Source of the DNA: Bostrychus sinensis
Taxonomy: Eukaryota; Chordata; Actinopteri; Gobiiformes; Eleotridae
DNA length: 64,000 nt
Assembly: GCA_020698575.1 (NCBI GenBank)
Contig: CM036242.1
Location: forward strand, 19,282,124-19,346,123
Reading direction: 5' to 3'
Made by a program: the position numbers and the translations under genes. The notes beneath the pieces were generated by a model that saw nothing but the letters and a program-made list of their open reading frames with translations, searched no databases and had not been told where the DNA came from. Below are positions 60,005 to 64,000 of this stretch, one piece after another (position 1 is the first letter of the stretch; each line of letters begins with the position of its first letter).

Positions 60005-60769
60005 GACTAAAATTCCTTTACTGTTTACATTATTTAGATTTTATTTTAATTTGTATTTTTTTTGGCCCAACTGCAGTGCTTTTATTCTATTTATATTTAT
60101 ATCTATTAATATTATGAACGTGAGTGAAAACAAAATTTGTACATTTTCTACATTTTCCATTTGACCGCTGATCAGACAGTGGCTCCAAACTAAACTTACC
60201 CACCTTTTCCAAAGATTGTCAAAGCCGAGTGGGTGCGCTCAGGTCCCAGCTGAAGCCCAGTGAACAAATTTAGTGAACTTCTTATTTTCTAATGACGATA
60301 CCCCGACATACTCCTCTCAAACGTGGCGTGCTACACAATCCACATAGACACTAGGTTTGTGCACTTTATATTGCTGTTGTTTTGTGAAAGAGTGTGTAGT
60401 TTTTGGCTAAATTACAGTTTTTGTAGATCAGTTGTATGGTATAGAATCATGCATTCAATAACTAATTTTAGTTTTTAATAATATATGATAGATAGTAAGA
60501 TAGAAAGTTCATTTAAAATGGAAATGGTAAAATGTTCTATTATCAGATGAATAAATATTTGAAGAAGACAAACCCAATTTTTTTTTCTAATTTCAAGTTT
60601 GTAATTTGGCTTAGAGAACACCGTGGTTCTTTGCAATACACTGTAACAATTTGGGTTTATTTATAGATATTATTTATACTAATGATAAATAACTAGAAAC
60701 ACTTGCACTAAAGTAATAAATCTGTCTGTCTACAGTTTTCAGACAACCAAATCTATTAACTTATTACCC

Positions 60770-60955
60770 AGGCCTTGGTTGTCTACATTTAACTCATCCA
60801 TCATCTAGTGGAGCAGGTGGGCAGCACCCAGGGACTGTCTCCAGACCTGAGCCAGTGCCTCTAGGTCATGGGCATTGACCGGAGCATTAGCCTACTGTGT
60901 GCATGTTTTTAATGGTGGTGTCAGAAACCTGGGAAAACCACAGGTCTTTAGATCA
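60770..60955 (+). repeat. Teleost repeat fragment (ATTTAACTCATCCATC ... GTGGTGTCAGAAACC)
   Basis: It reads TTTAACTCATCCATCATC, GGGCAGCACCCAGGGAC, GTCATGGGCATTGACCGG and GTGTGCATGTTTTTAATGG, then TGGTGTCAGAAACCTGGG. This is the order of a widespread fish repeat also represented at 56410-56695. Confidence 0.55.
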
Positions 60956-61754
60956 GCAGGAACCATATTAAAACTGATAAATCATTCTCATTTAACTAGT
61001 GGCCCTGTCAAAGATTCCAATAGATCAAGAACTTCTCCTCACTATATACGCTCATATTTTTGTGCTCTGTCTGTGACTCAGCTTGAGTTTACACAAGAAT
61101 CCACCTTTCTTCAGAAGTCTGAGGACCTCTGGGGCTCCACATAATATTGTTGTTTTATACTTATTTTCTAAGAATTTTCTTTTCCCAATAGTGTGCTTCC
61201 ATCCAATATAGTGCTGTTTATTGTGCTGGAAGGACAGGAAGTGTTTGTTTTGCAGTCTAAAGGATGTGTTTTGTGTCTCCGAGCAGTCAAGGTTATAATC
61301 CGAGTACTGCACTGCAAGATGTTTCCCTTTATAAAGTTTTTTTCATATTTTACACTTTATAAAACCTATCTTATATTCCTCCATCTGTATAAATGAAACA
61401 TAGTAGTTTTTAATTGTCTGTCATAGTGCTAAATGACAAGCTGTTTTTATAAAGCTGCACCTTAGCACAGAACAGCAGCAAATTACAGACATGAATGTTG
61501 ACCTAAGGCTATGAGCACTACAAATAACATTTACTTACAATTATGTTAATGGATCCTGAGCCAGCACCATGTATATTGCAAAACAAATTCTGAAATGCAC
61601 AAATTGCAGTGCATTTGATTAATTGCTTTATTTTAAAATCACAGGGAAAGCACAGACCTCTGTCAAGGCTTTGGCCCTACCTTGCAATGGTAAAGATATA
61701 GTGCTCACCTGGACTCAAACTGGGTTAAGTATTTCCATCACAATGGTGAAGAGT

Positions 61755-61830
61755 CTAAAACTAATCATTTATTCCTTTACTGACCCCTTGTGGCTGGAGT
61801 TAGTATCCCTGCCCTATATCACATTATAGA
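61755..61830 (-). repeat. Fragment of the GGGGTCAGTAAAGG repeat, reverse copy
   Basis: TTTATTCCTTTACTGACCCC then TTGTGGCTGG and CCCTGCCCTATATCAC are the reverse complement of words at 30900-30975 and 33830-33868. Confidence 0.5.
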
Positions 61831-62929
61831 ATTCTTTAAAACTGGATCTAAACAAGTGACCTTTGCTGAAGGTTTCATTAAAATTTTACCACTTTTCTAT
61901 TTTTTTTTTTTTTTTAACAACATACAAAAAATAAATAAACGTTGGCACACATAACATTCTTGCATTGGTAAAAGACAATAAATCAACAAGTTTTCGGGTA
62001 AATATCATTACATGAATATAACTTTGTGCTGGTGTTGTACTTGAGTGACTAGAGAGGCATTAAGTATAACTGTCAAGCAGGCAGCCAGATTGCATCCACT
62101 GTTCCCCTCTCTCTGATAGATGATTTGCAACAACACAGAGATAAATCTGCAAGCTATTTTTGGGTCGTGACAGCCTCTACCTGTACGCCGCCGCCTGCCT
62201 GCCTAGCCCACACCCAGACAGTGACTGGCCTAATGTCTGGTCGCAGTGGCTTCCTTCAAGCGCTCCTGCAAGTTAATAAATCCTGGGCCATCTGTTTCCA
62301 TACAGCCCCTTTCCATTACCAGGTGCCCCCCCCCCTCCTTGGACCTCTATCTAATTAACTTTCCTCTCGGTGCCTCTTTGTGCCCATGTTCAAAGTGGGG
62401 AAAGAGAGGACAGAGAAAGTGAAAGAGGGGAAAGGTAAATTTGTTTAACCTGATGTTTTGAGGCAAAGTAAACAGCGTGGTAACCTAGTTAGCCACAATG
62501 CATTTTGTGTGATTTAGTAGCGGTGGTATTAATAACCATGTGAGGCTGAAGGGTGCTTAACCATGCAATAAGAGATGGGGCATCGAGTGCCACAATCCTG
62601 CTTTTGCTTTGGAGAGGGACACTAATTGCCAGCTTGAAAATCTAATGAAAATACTCCAAACAAATAACAAAGCAGACAGTGAAGAGTGTACAAAGTAGAA
62701 CAAAGGGAGGGGAGCACAAGCAAGAGAATATATGAAATAATTACAGCTATAAACAGTGTTTGTATAGCTATTAAAGGCAGTTAATACTTTCCAGACAGTG
62801 AGGCAACATTAATTCAATGTCACAAGGATAAACCATAAAAATGTCAAGCATAAATTGGAAAAGGTATTTGAGATCAATAAAACAAGCGTCTATAGTAAGA
62901 AAAAGAAAAACAATATAAAAAGCTTTTGT

Positions 62930-63260
62930 GTGAGGCGTGCTTTAGGAAAGATTTAAAAGCTGACCCAAGGGGACATGCAATGATCTTATTTCATCATCGG
63001 ATGGCTTTTATAAAATAAACATCTGAAACATGTTTCCCTGCCATATATTTCATGTCCTTTCTTCAGATAAATGCCATTCTCTAAGGACACAAATGTCAAT
63101 GTTTAGAAAAGCACCAAAAGCACTGGCACTGCCTACAGCCCAGGACACTTTTAACTACTTTTTGCTCTCACAATCTAACTGAAAGCATCAACCATCAAAG
63201 CCATTAGGGTGCCAGAGTGCCCCTGCGGTTTTGCCATTAGCTCATAATATATTGGCAACA
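62930..63260. promoter_or_regulatory. Candidate conserved non-coding element
   Basis: Unique repeat-free block with AAAAGCTGACCC, GGATGGCTTTTATAAAATAA, CAGATAAATGCC and GTGCCCCTGCGG. It is separated from the next candidate by about 250 bp. Texture-based call. Confidence 0.28.
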
Positions 63261-63509
63261 ACATGGCACAATGGCACTACAAGATCAACATACATGCACT
63301 GAGAGGAAATGTGGCACATAAATAGCCAAGTGCAGAGTGCCTTTTACAACAACGAGGAACACTATTGTATGGGACATGTAAGTTATGTGTCCACATTAGG
63401 CTGTAATGTCCCAATAGAAGATGTTGCCACTTTTCATGGCTGTGCTTTTGACTATTTATGGAAAACATGAAGACAGCTGCAATGAGACGAGCTGCTGGTT
63501 GGAAGTCCA

Positions 63510-63850
63510 ACTGGTAATTTTACATCTCCCGAGCCGAGCTAAAGCTTTATGTGGTTCTTTATTGGAAGTGGCAGATGTGTGACCCCAAGGCCCACAAATT
63601 CTATTCATAAACTACAATATGAATGCTTGGTTGTCAATATGAAAATAAGACTCCGTTACAAAGATACAAGGTTTCTACCCGGTGGCGATGATATTTCTGA
63701 CACATGTTGGAGGCATTCCCATTTGCATGAATCCTATGCATATTACATTGCTCCGACCTGTTGGCTACAGCGGGAAATTGTCATCATTGGTTGCAGGCAA
63801 TAATAGTAAGTTACTGCTACTTGTCATATGCCATCCTGCTTCTGACATAA
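63510..63850. promoter_or_regulatory. Candidate conserved non-coding element with octamer motif, 12 kb upstream of celf
   Basis: Unique block with GGTAATTTTACATCTCCCG, CCCATTTGCATGAATCC (consensus octamer ATTTGCAT at 63721-63728), CTATGCATATTAC and GACATAATTTATG. It has no repeat, microsatellite or credible reading frame. It looks like a neural-type POU/SOX/homeodomain enhancer, but only by texture. Confidence 0.38.
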
Positions 63851-64000
63851 TTTATGTGTGCAGGGCCATTGTCTTCTGCACTGGGGGGCATTTTGTGTGC
63901 CTGCGATTTCATTTTATGACGCAAGGAGCAGCATCCACCCATTCCAAATACCCTGCCACATGTAGAGAGTCTCCTCCTTCTCTCCATGAAGTCTATGTGT

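Larger units (their letters stand above)
51840..64000. other. 5' flank of celf, no gene recognised
   Basis: About 12 kb upstream of the gene contains no open reading frame with recognisable protein features on either strand. It holds SINE-like and MITE copies listed separately, microsatellites (53101-53155 C-run plus AC repeat, 54831-54870 poly(T), 55461-55481 poly(T), 56795-56832 AAAT repeat), and several unique stretches with a conserved-looking texture (53740-53960, 57280-57660, 62930-63260, 63510-63850). An alternative upstream promoter or non-coding exon of the CELF gene could lie here but leaves no signal I can read. Confidence 0.55.

Overview
The window looks like a piece of ray-finned (teleost) fish nuclear genome. 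It is AT-rich and almost entirely non-coding. Three things point to this: two correctly spliced exons of a vertebrate brain RNA-binding protein gene of the CELF (CUGBP/Elav-like) family, many simple-sequence tracts, and many short dispersed repeats of types I recognise from teleost genomes (hAT and Tc1/mariner MITEs, SINE-like and LINE 3' ends). No prokaryotic feature, tRNA, rRNA or CRISPR array was seen.

The only protein-coding gene I can support is on the minus strand. Exon 1 (51168-51417) carries the start codon and the first part of RRM1. Exon 2 (44021-44103, exactly 83 bp) completes the RNP1 motif and most of RRM1. Together they encode residues 1-111 of a CELF protein of the CELF4/CELF6 group. 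I favour celf4, but part of the N-terminus resembles CELF6. Intron 1 is 7,064 bp (44104-51167). From 44020 down to 1 I found no further exon, so that stretch is read as part of a very long intron 2 that leaves the window. Upstream of the start codon (51418-51800) lie a purine-rich leader with three short uORFs and a compact promoter candidate with a perfect palindromic CRE, a CCAAT box and GC-rich boxes. From about 51.8 kb to 64 kb is 5' flanking DNA without a recognisable gene.

Region by region: 1-9.5 kb holds TE remnants (paired 'GTACTTCTTCCACC' element ends, a hAT-like MITE at 2614-3241, a MITE at 7855-8133) and two conserved-looking blocks near 2.0 and 6.3 kb. 9-20 kb holds a gutted Tc1-type element (10831-11412), a LINE tail (13546-14125) and SINE-like copies. 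20-30 kb is mostly unique sequence with conserved-looking blocks near 21.2 and 28.5 kb. 30.6-34.1 kb is a locally duplicated mosaic that contains a 30-bp near-perfect palindrome and a LINE 3' end with a restriction-like endonuclease signature. 37-45 kb has hAT-derived fragments, two separate old direct duplications (one flanking exon 2) and a LINE fragment at 42.1 kb. 45.6-46.5 kb is a cluster of trinucleotide microsatellites. 52-64 kb has further SINE-like copies, a clean hAT MITE with its target-site duplication (59546-60012), and a conserved-looking octamer-containing block near 63.6 kb.

I see no novel multi-gene system. The parts most worth a second look are the hybrid CELF4/CELF6 N-terminus, the promoter and uORF layout, the local duplications, and the candidate enhancers.
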